In this document: in pieces, positions 1 through 10,199 of the stretch
How the letters are laid out: each line of letters starts with the position of its first letter
How positions within the stretch are numbered: the stretch's first letter is position 1
Origin: Geomonas subterranea
GTDB taxonomy: Bacteria; Desulfobacterota; Desulfuromonadia; Geobacterales; Geobacteraceae
Reading direction: 5' to 3'
NCBI RefSeq assembly: GCF_019063845.1
Contig: NZ_CP077683.1
Span: 1,612,001 to 1,676,000 of the forward strand
DNA length: 64,000 nt
Made by a program: the position numbers and the translations under genes
Notes under the pieces: model-generated
Told to the model about the DNA's origin: nothing
Database searches by the model: none
Seen by the model: the letters and a program-made list of their open reading frames with translations, nothing else

Positions 1-2011
1 TGCCCGCCACCTTGAGCCAGAGCGTTTCCAGCACCAGCCGCAGCGACAGCTCCGGGCGCAACTGCTCCAGAACCTGGTCGCACAGCCGCTCCACCGCAGT
101 CACCCCCTTCGCAGGGCCGCTGCCGCCGCCAGCCGCCTCCATGGCGCTCTCAACCGCGCTCCCCTCCACTTTCCACGACCCGAACAGGGCGCGGTAGCGG
201 TGCCACCCTCCCGACTCCGCCAGGGCCATGACCTCCGCGCCGGGACCATCGCCGGGAGCGCATTCCGCGGCCGCCTCCTCGCCCAACTGCCGCAGCGTCC
301 CGACGGGGTCAGGCTCACATCCCTTCCAATGGTCGCGCCCCAGCAGCTCGGCCGCACGCACCAGCCAGTGTCCGGGCACCCTCCCCCGTTCCATCCCGGC
401 CGCGATGGCCATTCCCAGGCGCAGGTCGAGGTATTCCCCGGTCGACGGCAGGCAGCAGCGCTGGCTGCGGGCGGCCCGAATGAAGTCCTCCCTGTCCCTG
501 CGCGTCTCAAGCCGGACCACCGTGCAGTCGACGATGCCCCTTTCCTGCTGCAGCACGAAGGTGCAGCCGGCATACGCCTCATGGTCCGGGACGATCACAT
601 GGAAGACCTGCCCCCCGGTTCCGTCCAGGCAGCTGGCGTACACGCTCTCGTCACCGGGCGGATCGAGGTGGGCGCACGCAACGCGCGCCCTGCGCGCGTT
701 GCTTATGGTCTGGTCGACGATGCTGCGGGCCGGCTCGGGAAACCAGTTGCGCGCCATGATCAGGCGGCGCAGCGTGTTCGGCGTGAGGGTGGCGGCCGCA
801 ACCGACACCAGCATCCGTGCAGCCTCCCGGGACAGTTCCGGATCGGGATCGAAGATGAGCAGCGCGGCTATCTCGCGCAGGAAGGGGGCGTCGGCGGTCA
901 GGAGCTCCCAAGTCAGCCCGGGCCTCAGTTCCGGGTCGTTTGCCGCGAAGAGTACGAGAATCTCCTGGGCTCCGGCAAAGGGGCAAGTCACTCCCGCCGA
1001 GGCGAAATGCCTGAGAATACCGGCGAGGAATTCTTCCCCCGAGGCGGCGGCCACCTCCAGGGGGGACTCCTTGCCTCCCTCCCCTGACCGGCATATCGCC
1101 TGCAGCTCGGGGATAAGCTTGACGCGAGCGCGGACCAGGATGTCCTTCACCGAAAGGCGCAGCTCCATGCCGCTCTTCTCCCGGTACACCCGCAGCGCGA
1201 GGGCGCTTTGCAACCGCTGCATCTGCTGCCTCGCTCCGATGCGCCCCCCCGCCGTTTCGACCTCGTAGAACTCGAGGGTGAGGGAAAGTATCCTCAACGC
1301 GGCCGAGAGCCTGTCGTGATCGGCCTCCTGGGCGCGACCAAACGACGCCAGCAGGGCGGCCAGCTCCTCCACCGCGAGGGGATCGGCCAGCAGGTGACGG
1401 TGCAGCTCATCCTGCAGGGGCAAAAGGATGGAGACCGGAGCGCTCACCCCGGCCCGGGCGTACAGATCCACCAGGCGCATGGTGCCGGTCGGCTCTCCCT
1501 GCGTGGCGGCTGGGGGGGGCGGACAACAGGGGGTGCAACCGTGACGGACGGATTCGTTCAGCACGCTCTCCAGGTCCGGGGCGGGCATGGCACGATAGAA
1601 AAGGTCGCCGGGAAGCGGAAAAGACCTCCCCTGGTAGGGGGAGCCATCGATCAACTCCCGCACCTCGCCGTAGCGCTGGTACATGCGCGCCACCCACTCC
1701 GGGCGCGAGTTGAGGGTATGTACGCAAAAATCGAGGAGTTCGGGGGCGTAGGGAACCTGGTAGCTGGAGCCGTCCAGGTAGGGGCCTGAGAAGGGGCCGT
1801 CGCCGTCGAAACCAAGGCAGATCATCGCCTTCTGCCTCTGCTTCTGGTCCAGCACCAAAAAGGTAACCCGGCGGCAGTCGCATCCGGGGCTCGTGCAGTA
1901 ACATTCGACGAAGGCGTAGCTCCCCCTGGGGATGCCGCCGCTGCGCGCGTGCAGTTCCAGGGTCATGGTGGCCCCGGCTGCGCCCGGAAAGATCTGGTGG
2001 TAAGGCTTCAT
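1..2011 (-). CDS. Hypothetical protein with N-terminal CxC-x4-CxC motif (3' end beyond window)
   Basis: An open frame runs from an ATG at 2011 (MKPYHQIFPG) to the left edge without a stop, giving about 670 residues of an incomplete protein. Cysteines C37, C39, C44 and C46 form a CYCTSPGCDCRR motif that looks like a small metal-binding site, and a second cluster (CTPCC) follows near residue 150. The rest is mostly soluble and helical, with no signal peptide or obvious membrane segment. I do not recognise the family and give no function. It lies 28 bp downstream of gmhB on the same strand, so it may be read through from that operon. Codon use and absence of stops over 2 kb support a real gene. 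Confidence 0.75.
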   Translation of the reverse strand, partial: MKPYHQIFPGAAGATMTLELHARSGGIPRGSYAFVECYCTSPGCDCRRVTFLVLDQKQRQKAMICLGFDGDGPFSGPYLDGSSYQVPYAPELLDFCVHTLNSRPEWVARMYQRYGEVRELIDGSPYQGRSFPLPGDLFYRAMPAPDLESVLNESVRHGCTPCCPPPPAATQGEPTGTMRLVDLYARAGVSAPVSILLPLQDELHRHLLADPLAVEELAALLASFGRAQEADHDRLSAALRILSLTLEFYEVETAGGRIGARQQMQRLQSALALRVYREKSGMELRLSVKDILVRARVKLIPELQAICRSGEGGKESPLEVAAASGEEFLAGILRHFASAGVTCPFAGAQEILVLFAANDPELRPGLTWELLTADAPFLREIAALLIFDPDPELSREAARMLVSVAAATLTPNTLRRLIMARNWFPEPARSIVDQTISNARRARVACAHLDPPGDESVYASCLDGTGGQVFHVIVPDHEAYAGCTFVLQQERGIVDCTVVRLETRRDREDFIRAARSQRCCLPSTGEYLDLRLGMAIAAGMERGRVPGHWLVRAAELLGRDHWKGCEPDPVGTLRQLGEEAAAECAPGDGPGAEVMALAESGGWHRYRALFGSWKVEGSAVESAMEAAGGGSGPAKGVTAVERLCDQVLEQLRPELSLRLVLETLWLKVAG

Positions 2012-2039
2012 GCCCCACTCCTCGCGGGAAAAAGCCGCT

Positions 2040-2624
2040 TCAGCGCCTCTTGCGCTTCCCCTTCGCCTCGGCGACGAAGATCGCCTCGACCGCCGCCTGG
2101 AGGTCCTCGTAGGCACGAACCCCCTTGGGGAGCCGCGCCGATTCGACGGCGCCGTAACCGGTCAGCACCATGAGCGAGGTGCAGCCGGCGTTGAGCCCCG
2201 CCTCGATGTCCCCCAGCTTGTCCCCGATCATGTACGAGCGGGACAGGTCGATGTCCAGGTCGACGGCCGCCTGCTCCAGCATACCCGGCGAGGGCTTGCG
2301 GCAGCTGCACTCGACGCGGTAATGGCCGACGGCGTGTTCGGGGTGATGCGGGCAGAAATAGCAGGCGTCGATGGTGATGCCGAAAACGCCAAGTTCTTCG
2401 TGCATTCGGTCGTGGACCGCCTGCAGAGCAGTCTCGTCGTAAAGGCCGCGGCCGACGCCGGACTGGTTGGTGACCACCACCAGGAGAAAGCCCGCGTCCT
2501 TCAACCGCTGCAAGGCGTAGGGAACCCCGGGAATGAGACGGAAATCCTCCACCCTGCTCAGATACTGCACTTCCTCGTTGATGGTCCCGTCCCTGTCGAG
2601 GAAGACCGCACGCTGCTTGCCCAT
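2040..2624 (-). CDS. gmhB: D-glycero-beta-D-manno-heptose 1,7-bisphosphate 7-phosphatase
   Basis: This 194-residue HAD-superfamily phosphatase removes the C7 phosphate from heptose 1,7-bisphosphate in the cytoplasmic route to ADP-heptose for the LPS inner core. The catalytic motif FLDRDGT (D10 nucleophile, D12 acid/base) is at the N-terminus. The zinc-finger insertion typical of GmhB follows (CYFCPHHPE ... CSCRKPSPG, about residues 88-115), then the late HAD motif MIGDKLGDIEAG. Length is normal for the family. It lies 42 bp downstream of gmhA on the same strand, and the gene pair is the usual context for this pathway. The function is a confident family-level call. Confidence 0.95.
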   Translation of the reverse strand: MGKQRAVFLDRDGTINEEVQYLSRVEDFRLIPGVPYALQRLKDAGFLLVVVTNQSGVGRGLYDETALQAVHDRMHEELGVFGITIDACYFCPHHPEHAVGHYRVECSCRKPSPGMLEQAAVDLDIDLSRSYMIGDKLGDIEAGLNAGCTSLMVLTGYGAVESARLPKGVRAYEDLQAAVEAIFVAEAKGKRKRR

Positions 2625-2666
2625 GGTACCCCTGGCCTTTCCCGCCGCCCTAAACCCGCCGCGCCA

Positions 2667-3236
2667 TCATGTGAAAAGTTCCCGCTCCACCAGGTCGCAC
2701 AGGATGTGGATCATGGTGATGTGCCCTTCCTGGATCCTCGGCGTGTCGTCGCTCGGGACCACAAGGGAGATCCCGGCCACGTCCTTGATGCTCCCGCCGT
2801 CCTTGCCCAAAAGGGCGATGCTGCGGCACCCAAGCCTCTCCCCCGCCTCCAGGGCGAGCCGCACGTTCGGCGAGTTTCCGCTGGTGGAAATCCCCACCAG
2901 CACGTCCCCCGGAGCGGCGTGGGCCTCAACCTGACGCGAGAAGATACGGTCGAAGCCGTAGTCGTTCCCGACGGCGGTGAGTATGGAGGTATCCGTGCTG
3001 AGCGCGATGGCCGGGAGCGCGCGACGCTCGAGCTTGAAGCGCCCGACGATCTCCGCAGCGAAATGCTGCGCGTCGGCGGCGGACCCGCCGTTGCCGAAAA
3101 CAAGCAGCTTGTTACCGTCCCGAAGCGCGGCCGCCAAAAGCGAAACGGCGCTCTCAAGGGCCGGACAGAGGTCCCTTTCGAGCGCCGCTATGACGTGAGC
3201 ATGGGCCTGGAGCTGGGCCTTGATCTCTTCTTTCAT
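2667..3236 (-). CDS. gmhA: Sedoheptulose 7-phosphate isomerase
   Basis: This 189-residue SIS-domain enzyme converts sedoheptulose 7-phosphate to D-glycero-D-manno-heptose 7-phosphate, the first committed step toward ADP-heptose. The sugar-phosphate-binding loops are visible: [16 protein letters not shown] near residue 50 and [11 protein letters not shown] near residue 115. The C-terminal [15 protein letters not shown] helix is also typical of GmhA. I place the start at the ATG at 3236 because GGAGG lies 4 bp upstream; a TTG just before it (3239) is in frame but less likely. It is followed by gmhB and preceded by a glycosyltransferase on the same strand, consistent with an LPS core operon. Confidence 0.95.
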   Translation of the reverse strand: MKEEIKAQLQAHAHVIAALERDLCPALESAVSLLAAALRDGNKLLVFGNGGSAADAQHFAAEIVGRFKLERRALPAIALSTDTSILTAVGNDYGFDRIFSRQVEAHAAPGDVLVGISTSGNSPNVRLALEAGERLGCRSIALLGKDGGSIKDVAGISLVVPSDDTPRIQEGHITMIHILCDLVERELFT

Positions 3237-3274
3237 CAACCCTCCGCGTGCCGCGGGGATATCCCGCGGTGATC

Positions 3275-4288
3275 CTAGTGAAGGCGCACCTTGATCCGCT
3301 CGGCAAGCTCGGTGAACGAAAGGTAGCGCTCGCTCCAGGGAAACGGCATCCCGTCCACCGCGGTGACCGGCATGGTGCCCGGCCGCTGTGCGACAAGTTT
3401 CTCATAGAAGCGCCTCCTCTTGCCGTCCCAGGAAAGCCGCGGCAGCGAAACCAGCTTCACGTTCTCGTGCAGACAGCAAAGACCGGACTGGCGGGCGGCC
3501 TGGCCCAGCGCGCTGGGGAGCAGCACCGTGTAGCGGTCCCCGTGGCGCGCCCCCTGGACCAGCCACTCCAGTTTCTGGCGCAGCAGCTCCAGCTCGACCC
3601 CCTTGGGCACGTGCAGGAGATAGCTCCCCCCCTCGCCCCAGCGCTCGCGGAACGCGGTCATGCTCCTTTGCAGGGTCTCGCGGCGCCTCTGTTCCGAGCC
3701 CAGCGGCGCCTCCTCCTGGTGGGAGACCGCAGGGCCCGGCACCTGGCAGGTCAGGTACCCCTTGGCGCAGGCGCGCCTGGTGAAGTCCTTCAGGCACCAG
3801 GCGCCGCCGTCCAGGTTCTCGTCGAGGCCGCCGATCTCGCGGTAGAGTTCGCGGCGGATCACCATGGCGGCGAAAGAGCCGCGTTCCACCTCGCACGGCC
3901 CCTCGCAGGGATCGCCTGGATCGAGACAGGGAAGGAGGATCCCCGCTTCCGGGTGTGCCTCGGCGAACTGCAGCAGCGGGTCGAGCCAGCGGGCGGCTAC
4001 TATGCTGGTGTTGCGCAGCAGGGCCAGGAAAGGGGCCGACGAACTCTCGAAGCCGCGGTTGACCGCACGGACAAACCCGATGTTGCTGTCGTCGCGCATC
4101 AAAAGGGCGCGATCTTCCAGCCCGTCCGCGAACTCCTGCAATATCCTTTCGGTGTCGCGCTCTGAGCCGCAATCGACAATTATGAGACGCGCTTCCGGGG
4201 TGTGATTGATCAGGTTGACCAGGCAGTTTCGAGTCTCGTCGGGCCGGTTCCATACGGGTATGATGACGTCTATGACAGCGTCGGTCAT
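3275..4288 (-). CDS. Family 2 glycosyltransferase
   Basis: The 337-residue protein opens with a GT-A nucleotide-sugar-binding fold: [19 protein letters not shown] at the N-terminus, [12 protein letters not shown] near residue 35, and [18 protein letters not shown] near residue 70. The middle segment (residues 130-160) resembles the acceptor side of GT2 enzymes such as rhamnosyl or core-sugar transferases. The C-terminal 100 residues are not recognised. There are no membrane helices, so it probably acts at the cytoplasmic face. It sits between mreB and the gmhAB heptose genes, which suggests LPS or surface glycan assembly. The sugar transferred cannot be told from sequence. Confidence 0.85.
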   Translation of the reverse strand: MTDAVIDVIIPVWNRPDETRNCLVNLINHTPEARLIIVDCGSERDTERILQEFADGLEDRALLMRDDSNIGFVRAVNRGFESSSAPFLALLRNTSIVAARWLDPLLQFAEAHPEAGILLPCLDPGDPCEGPCEVERGSFAAMVIRRELYREIGGLDENLDGGAWCLKDFTRRACAKGYLTCQVPGPAVSHQEEAPLGSEQRRRETLQRSMTAFRERWGEGGSYLLHVPKGVELELLRQKLEWLVQGARHGDRYTVLLPSALGQAARQSGLCCLHENVKLVSLPRLSWDGKRRRFYEKLVAQRPGTMPVTAVDGMPFPWSERYLSFTELAERIKVRLH

Positions 4289-4330
4289 GAGTATCCCTCG
4301 GGCAGAAACGGCAAATGGGAGAACGGGAAA

Positions 4331-5395
<1,065 letters not shown>

Positions 5396-5432
5396 TCAAT
5401 AAACCGGACCCGGGCCCGGCGTCAAAGGAGGA

Positions 5433-5461
5433 AATATAGCAAATAGTACGCACCCTTGCAA
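5433..5461 (-). promoter_or_regulatory. Sigma70-type promoter of mreB
   Basis: Read on the minus strand, TTGCAA and TATATT are separated by exactly 17 bp, with the -10 box about 58 bp upstream of the mreB ATG. The match is close to the housekeeping consensus and the spacing is ideal. Confidence 0.7.
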
Positions 5462-5617
5462 CAAAGAAAACCCGCGACACGTCATGCGGCGGACGCGGCT
5501 GGCACGGTATACCGCTTCATTCTACCGTTGCTTTTGCGATTAAAGTATATTATCATTCGCAACTCTTGATTATGTTAACAGACTCTATTCTTATGAGCGC
5601 AAAGGAGCCGAACCGGA

Positions 5618-7198
5618 ATGCTAGGCGTAATGAGGAAGTACAAGCAATCCATCGTCATCAAGGTTGTATTCGTCGTCATCGTTCTCTCTTTTATAGGGAC
5701 CATCTTCCTGGTCTGGGGCAAGGGGGGGAGTGACGGACGCGGTGGCAAGAGCTATGCGGCAACGGTCAACGGCACCAAGATATCGCTGGACGAGTTCCAG
5801 AAGAGCTACTATCGCACCCGCGGTCTGTACGAGCAGATCTACGGCCGCACCCTCACCCCGGAGCTGGAAAAGCAGATGGGGATCAAGAAGCTCACCATCG
5901 ACACCCTGATCGACAACGTCCTCATCCTTGGTGAGGCGAAGAAGATGGGGATCAAGGTGAACAAGGACGAGGTCGCCGCCGAGATCGCCAAGATCCCCGC
6001 CTTCCAGAAAAACGGCGCCTTCGACTTCGGCACCTATCAGCAGACCCTGAAGGCCAACCGCATCACCCCCAAGGACTTCGAGGAGTCCCAGGAGCAGGAG
6101 ATGCTGCTGCAGAAGGCGCGCAACAAGGTGAAGGATGGCGCCACGGTGACCGACGCCGAGGTGAAGGAAGCCTTCAAGAAGCAAAACGACAAAGTGAACC
6201 TCGCCTACGTCTCCTTCTCCCCCGCCGACGTCAAGGGGAGCGTGAAGCTCACCGACCAGGAGCTCACCACCTACCTGCAGGATCACCAGAACGATTTCAA
6301 AACACCGGAGCAGGTGTCCGTCGCCTACGCCGTGGTGAACCCGGCCCAGCTCGCGGCCAAGGTGAGCGTCACCCCGGACGAGGTGCAGACCTACTACCAG
6401 AAGAACATCGACCGCTACCAGGGTAAAGGGGGCATCCTCCCGTTCGCCGAAGTCAAGGACAAGGCCACCGCCGATGCCCAGAAGCAGAAGGCAGCCAAGG
6501 AAGCCTACGAGAAGGCCGCCGAGGCGGTCAACAAGTTCAAGGCCAACGGCGACATCGATGGCGCCGCTGCAGCGCTGGGCGCCAAGGTGGAGAAGACTCC
6601 GCTCTTCACCGGCAAGGCGCCGGCCGCCGGGCTTGCCGGCGAGACCGAGGTGGTCGCACGTGCCTTCGCCCTGAAGCAGGGTGAGTTGGGCGGCCCGGTC
6701 GAGACCGCCAAGGGGATCTACCTGGTCAAGGTGCTGGACAAAAAGCCCGCCGCCGTTCCGCCGCTGGCCCAGATCAAGGGCGCCGTCGAAGCCAAGGCCG
6801 TCGAGGTCAAGGCTGCCGACCTGGCCAAGAAGAAGGCCGAGGAGGCGCTCGCGCAGTTCGCCAAGGGCGGCGTCGCCGCCAAGGAAACCGGCAGCTTCGG
6901 CTACGCCCCCACCGGCGCTGTGCCCGCCATCGGCACCTCCCCCGAGCTCATGGAGGCCGCCTTCACCCTCAACGCCCCCAACCAGGCCGCAAAGCAGCCC
7001 TTCAAGGTGGGTGACCGCTGGTATGCCGTGGCGCTCAAGTCCCGCACCGAGGCCCCTCTTACCGACCTCGCCAAGAACTCCGGCTCCATCAAGGCGGCCC
7101 TGTTTCCCAAGAAGCAGCAGGAGGCGCTGGAGAAGTGGGTCAAGGGGCTGCGCGACAAGGCGAAGATCGACATCAATCCGCTGGTGCTCCAGGACTAA
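5618..7198 (+). CDS. PpiD/SurA-like membrane-anchored peptidyl-prolyl isomerase
   Basis: This 526-residue protein has one N-terminal membrane anchor (residues 14-32, VVFVVIVLSFIGTIFLVW). A SurA_N-like chaperone domain follows (about 45-190: VNGTKISLDEFQKSYYRTR ... DTLIDNVLILGEAKKMGI), then a long periplasmic region with a parvulin-like core around 225-390. The layout is that of PpiD, which helps fold outer-membrane and secreted proteins leaving the Sec translocon. PpiD parvulin domains are often catalytically weak, and here the usual conserved parvulin motif is poorly kept, so chaperone activity is the safer call. An AAAGGAG site precedes the ATG. purC follows on the same strand after 106 bp. 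Confidence 0.88.
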   Translation: MLGVMRKYKQSIVIKVVFVVIVLSFIGTIFLVWGKGGSDGRGGKSYAATVNGTKISLDEFQKSYYRTRGLYEQIYGRTLTPELEKQMGIKKLTIDTLIDNVLILGEAKKMGIKVNKDEVAAEIAKIPAFQKNGAFDFGTYQQTLKANRITPKDFEESQEQEMLLQKARNKVKDGATVTDAEVKEAFKKQNDKVNLAYVSFSPADVKGSVKLTDQELTTYLQDHQNDFKTPEQVSVAYAVVNPAQLAAKVSVTPDEVQTYYQKNIDRYQGKGGILPFAEVKDKATADAQKQKAAKEAYEKAAEAVNKFKANGDIDGAAAALGAKVEKTPLFTGKAPAAGLAGETEVVARAFALKQGELGGPVETAKGIYLVKVLDKKPAAVPPLAQIKGAVEAKAVEVKAADLAKKKAEEALAQFAKGGVAAKETGSFGYAPTGAVPAIGTSPELMEAAFTLNAPNQAAKQPFKVGDRWYAVALKSRTEAPLTDLAKNSGSIKAALFPKKQQEALEKWVKGLRDKAKIDINPLVLQD

Positions 7199-7304
7199 CG
7201 GGTAGCAGGGACGCAAAACAGCTTACAGTGTGAGGTGGAGGGTGCGGGTGCACTCTTCACCTTTCACTTTTCACGCTCAGCGCGAATAAAAGGAGAATGC
7301 ACCA

Positions 7305-8195
7305 ATGACAACACCGGTACTCAACACTGACTTCCCCGGCCTCAAACTTGCCGCACGCGGGAAGGTGCGCGACATCTACGACCTCGGTGAGACGCTGCTC
7401 ATCGTCACCACCGACAGGATCTCCGCGTTCGACGTCATCATGAACGAGGGAATTCCCAACAAGGGCTACGTCCTGACCCAGATCTCCGCCTACTGGTTTC
7501 GCCAAATGGAAGACATCATCAAGAACCACATCATCTCCACAGATGTGGCGGAATTCCCCAAGGAGTGCCAGCCCTACGCGGACGTTCTGGCCGGCCGCTC
7601 CATGTGGGTGAAGAAGGCCCAGCCGCTGGCCGCCGAGTGCATCGTGCGCGGCTACATCTCCGGCTCCGGCTGGAAGGATTATCAGCAGACCGGCGCCATC
7701 TGCGGCATCAAGCTTCCCGAGGGGCTCAAGGAGAGCGACCGCCTGCCGCAGCCGATCTTCACCCCCTCCACCAAGGCGGAGCTCGGCACCCACGATGAGA
7801 ACATCTCCTTCGAGCAGATGTGCAAGATCTGCGGCAAGGAGATTTCCGAGAAGGTACGCGAGGTGACGCTGAAGATCTACGAGAAGGCACGCGACCTGGC
7901 CGACCAGAAAGGTATCATAATCGCAGACACCAAGTTCGAGTACGGCATATACGACGGCGAGCTGATCATCATCGACGAGTGCATGACCCCCGACTCCAGC
8001 CGCTTCTGGCCCAAGGAGAGCTACAAGCCCGGCGGTCCGCAGCCCTCCTTCGACAAGCAGTTCCTGCGGGACTACCTGGAGACCCTGGACTGGGGCAAGA
8101 CCGCCCCCGCCCCTCCCCTCCCCGAGGAGATCGTGAAAAAGACCGGCGAGAAGTACATGGAAGCGCTGGTGAAGCTCACCGGCAAAGGGATCTAG
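7305..8195 (+). CDS. purC: Phosphoribosylaminoimidazole-succinocarboxamide synthase
   Basis: This 296-residue enzyme joins CAIR and aspartate, using ATP, to make SAICAR in de novo purine synthesis. Diagnostic stretches are [14 protein letters not shown] (ATP-binding strand), [12 protein letters not shown] near residue 42, and the family signature [13 protein letters not shown] near residue 118. The C-terminal [13 protein letters not shown] segment carries the conserved catalytic acids. The length fits the longer bacterial/yeast-type SAICAR synthetase. AAAGGAG precedes the ATG, and a strong terminator follows at 8221. No other purine gene is adjacent. Confidence 0.97.
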   Translation: MTTPVLNTDFPGLKLAARGKVRDIYDLGETLLIVTTDRISAFDVIMNEGIPNKGYVLTQISAYWFRQMEDIIKNHIISTDVAEFPKECQPYADVLAGRSMWVKKAQPLAAECIVRGYISGSGWKDYQQTGAICGIKLPEGLKESDRLPQPIFTPSTKAELGTHDENISFEQMCKICGKEISEKVREVTLKIYEKARDLADQKGIIIADTKFEYGIYDGELIIIDECMTPDSSRFWPKESYKPGGPQPSFDKQFLRDYLETLDWGKTAPAPPLPEEIVKKTGEKYMEALVKLTGKGI

Positions 8196-8220
8196 CCCCC
8201 CCGCTTTTCAGACGCAGAAA

Positions 8221-8256
8221 GGCCCCGCCCCCAACAAGGGACGGGGCCATTTTTTG
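8221..8256 (+). terminator. Rho-independent terminator after purC
   Basis: GGCCCCG (8221-8227) pairs with CGGGGCC (8242-8248) across a 14-nt loop and is followed by six T residues. It ends purC transcription and separates it from the convergent YtxH gene. Confidence 0.9.
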
Positions 8257-8295
8257 ATTGACTCCTCAGTTCGCCCGCTGCCCCCCTCTTCCCCC

Positions 8296-8652
8296 CTACC
8301 CTATCAGCTTGGCCAGCCGCGACCGCTCTTTCATCAGGCGCGCTTCGCCCTCTTCCAGTGCTTTCAGAAGCCCCTTTTTGGCGCTGTAGGCCATATCCTT
8401 GCCCTGATCAAGGATCTCAGAGGCGCGTTCACCGACCGCCTCCGCCATCTCCCCCACCTGGTCGGTGAAGTCCTCCACCGCTTCCAGCGCTTCTTCCCCT
8501 TTGCGACGGGCCTTCTTGGCGTAGCGGCCGATGTCCTTGCGGGTTTTCTGACCGCTTTGCGGCGCGTACAACAGCGCGATACCGGCACCTAAGATGCCAC
8601 CTGCCAGAATCAGCAGCGCCCCAGCCATCACCTTGTTCTCGTTTTCGGCCAT
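8296..8652 (-). CDS. YtxH domain-containing protein
   Basis: A 118-residue protein with an N-terminal membrane helix (LLILAGGILGAGIALLYAPQ) followed directly by the YtxH hallmark APQSGQKTRKDIGRYAKKAR and then a charged amphipathic coiled-coil tail. YtxH/Gsr-type proteins are general-stress proteins of unknown mechanism, probably anchored in the membrane with the tail outside it. I chose the ATG at 8652 (MAENENKVMAG) because GGAGGGGG lies just upstream; the frame extends 24 codons further but without a good start site. A second, shorter YtxH gene lies at 13579-13815. Confidence 0.8.
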   Translation of the reverse strand: MAENENKVMAGALLILAGGILGAGIALLYAPQSGQKTRKDIGRYAKKARRKGEEALEAVEDFTDQVGEMAEAVGERASEILDQGKDMAYSAKKGLLKALEEGEARLMKERSRLAKLIG

Positions 8653-8817
8653 AGCCCCCTCCCTCACCAGTGTTGTGTTTTCCGACTGCCATCCATATAC
8701 TACCCGATGCCATGGCTTTGCCAAGCCAGCTTCTCATTATTGCTAGGAAGCACCCTTTGAAGCGTGTATAGTTGAACCGCTACCGAAACTCCCTATGAGG
8801 GATCCGCGAGGAGAAAC

Positions 8818-9921
8818 ATGGATCAGAAATACGATGTACTAATCGTCGGCGGAGGCCCCGGCGGGGTGGCTGCGGCGTACCTTTGTCACAAGAACGGACT
8901 GAGCCACATACTGATCGAGTCCGGCAAATCGATCTTCCAGGGCATCGCCAACACCTACCCTGAAGGAAAGAACGTCTATCCATCCAAACCCAAGGAGAAC
9001 CCCGAACCTTTCCTGGTCGAGGAACTGCGTCCGCCCGACAAGCCGGTCACGGTCGAAAAATACATCCAGTACGTGCAGCACTTCGTCCAGCACGAAGGTC
9101 TCAACGTGCTGACCGACACCCAGTTCGAGAACATCGAGGAAGGGCGCGATTACCTGAAAGTGCTCACCTCCAAGGGGACCTTCCAGGCGAAAAAGGTGCT
9201 GCTCGCCTTCGGGAGCTCCATCCCCAAAGAGCTTTCCGTGTATGGCGACGCCAAGATGGTCGCCAAGGGGCTCGACGATCCCAAGAAATACATCGGCGTG
9301 CGCACCCTGGTGATCGGCGGGGGGAACTCGGCCGCCGACGTCATCATCTCCATCCTCAAGGAGAAGAGGAACGCCAACGACAAGGAGCCGGTGTACTGGG
9401 CGCACGTCGCCGAGACCTTCGACGTCAACAAGGAGACCGCGCAGCGTCTGGGCGAGGAGATACTGCTGGGGGGCAACATACGGCTTTTGCCCGGCGCCAC
9501 CCCGAGGATCGGCGAAGTGGACGACGAGGGTGTGGACCGGCTGGTGATCAGGGTCAGCGAGGACAAGATGGCGGGCGGCATAGAGCGCTACCATGCCATG
9601 AGTTTCCCGATGAAGAACGTCATCGCCTGCATCGGGAGCCAGGGTCCCACTTCCATCTACGACAAGATCGGGGTGCAGACCATCGCCTGCGCCGAGGGGG
9701 TGTGCCAGGTGGCCAAGGAAGGTGACCGGTTGCTCCTGCTCACCTCCGATTTCGAGTCCACGCGGAAAGGCGTCTATGTGATCGGCGGCGCCATCTCCCC
9801 CTCGTACATGCGTATCAGCCAGGGCGCCATCCACGAGGAGCGTCATCCCAACCTGATCTACACCGCCGTCAACGACGCCCACCACGTCATCGAGGCGATG
9901 CTCAAGAAGATCAAAAAGTAA
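8818..9921 (+). CDS. FAD/NAD(P)-dependent oxidoreductase, YpdA/thioredoxin-reductase-like
   Basis: The 367-residue protein has two Rossmann dinucleotide-binding motifs: VLIVGGGPGGVAAAYL at residues 7-22 for FAD and TLVIGGGNSAADVI near residue 162 for NAD(P)H. A C-terminal FAD-closing segment (GVYVIGGAISPSYM) follows near 320. This is the class II pyridine nucleotide-disulfide reductase layout, closest in style to YpdA-like bacillithiol reductases. The CxxC redox pair of thioredoxin reductases is absent, so the electron acceptor is unknown. GAGGAG precedes the ATG. It stands alone between a YtxH gene and a repeat cluster. Confidence 0.8.
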   Translation: MDQKYDVLIVGGGPGGVAAAYLCHKNGLSHILIESGKSIFQGIANTYPEGKNVYPSKPKENPEPFLVEELRPPDKPVTVEKYIQYVQHFVQHEGLNVLTDTQFENIEEGRDYLKVLTSKGTFQAKKVLLAFGSSIPKELSVYGDAKMVAKGLDDPKKYIGVRTLVIGGGNSAADVIISILKEKRNANDKEPVYWAHVAETFDVNKETAQRLGEEILLGGNIRLLPGATPRIGEVDDEGVDRLVIRVSEDKMAGGIERYHAMSFPMKNVIACIGSQGPTSIYDKIGVQTIACAEGVCQVAKEGDRLLLLTSDFESTRKGVYVIGGAISPSYMRISQGAIHEERHPNLIYTAVNDAHHVIEAMLKKIKK

Positions 9922-9923
9922 CC

Positions 9924-10090
9924 GCCCCCCTCTCCCTCTGAGGTGAGGGCCGGCGTGAGGGAGATATCCCCCTCTCCCTCCGGTGATAGGGCCGGAGTGA
10001 GGGAGATATCCCCCTCTCCCTCTGGGAGAGGGCCGGAGTGAGGGGAACAGCCCCCTCTCCCTCTGGGAGAGGGCCGGGGTGAGGGAGACC
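9924..10090. repeat. Four tandem copies of a GC-rich hairpin repeat
   Basis: Four units of about 40 bp follow the oxidoreductase stop. The better-preserved copies carry a hairpin with 9-bp arms (CCCTCTCCC and GGGAGAGGG, 3-nt loop) followed by a GCCGGRGTGAGGG tail. Copies 1 and 2 have decayed right arms; copies 3 and 4 are intact. Single copies occur at 15390, 17853, 54260 and 54328, so this is a dispersed intergenic element like REP sequences. It may slow RNA decay or act in termination. Confidence 0.85.
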
Positions 10091-10156
10091 CACCGTCGGC
10101 AGCGCCAGCGACCACCCCGGCTATCGGCCACCCTCTCTGGAGGGGAAAACCAAAAA

Positions 10157-10177
10157 GGGGAGCCCAATCGGCTCCCC
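10157..10177. terminator. Bidirectional intrinsic terminator
   Basis: GGGGAGCC (10157-10164) pairs with GGCTCCCC (10170-10177) around a 5-nt loop. On the minus strand it is followed by TTTTT and serves the TPR gene; on the plus strand a T-rich stretch follows. Confidence 0.75.
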
Positions 10178-10199
10178 TTCTCTTTACTCTATTCTTTAG

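Noticed and set aside
8839-10167. Minus-strand frame of 442 codons opposite the FAD oxidoreductase and the repeat array
   Set aside because: Antisense shadow; its start lies in the hairpin-repeat cluster and it has no recognisable domain.
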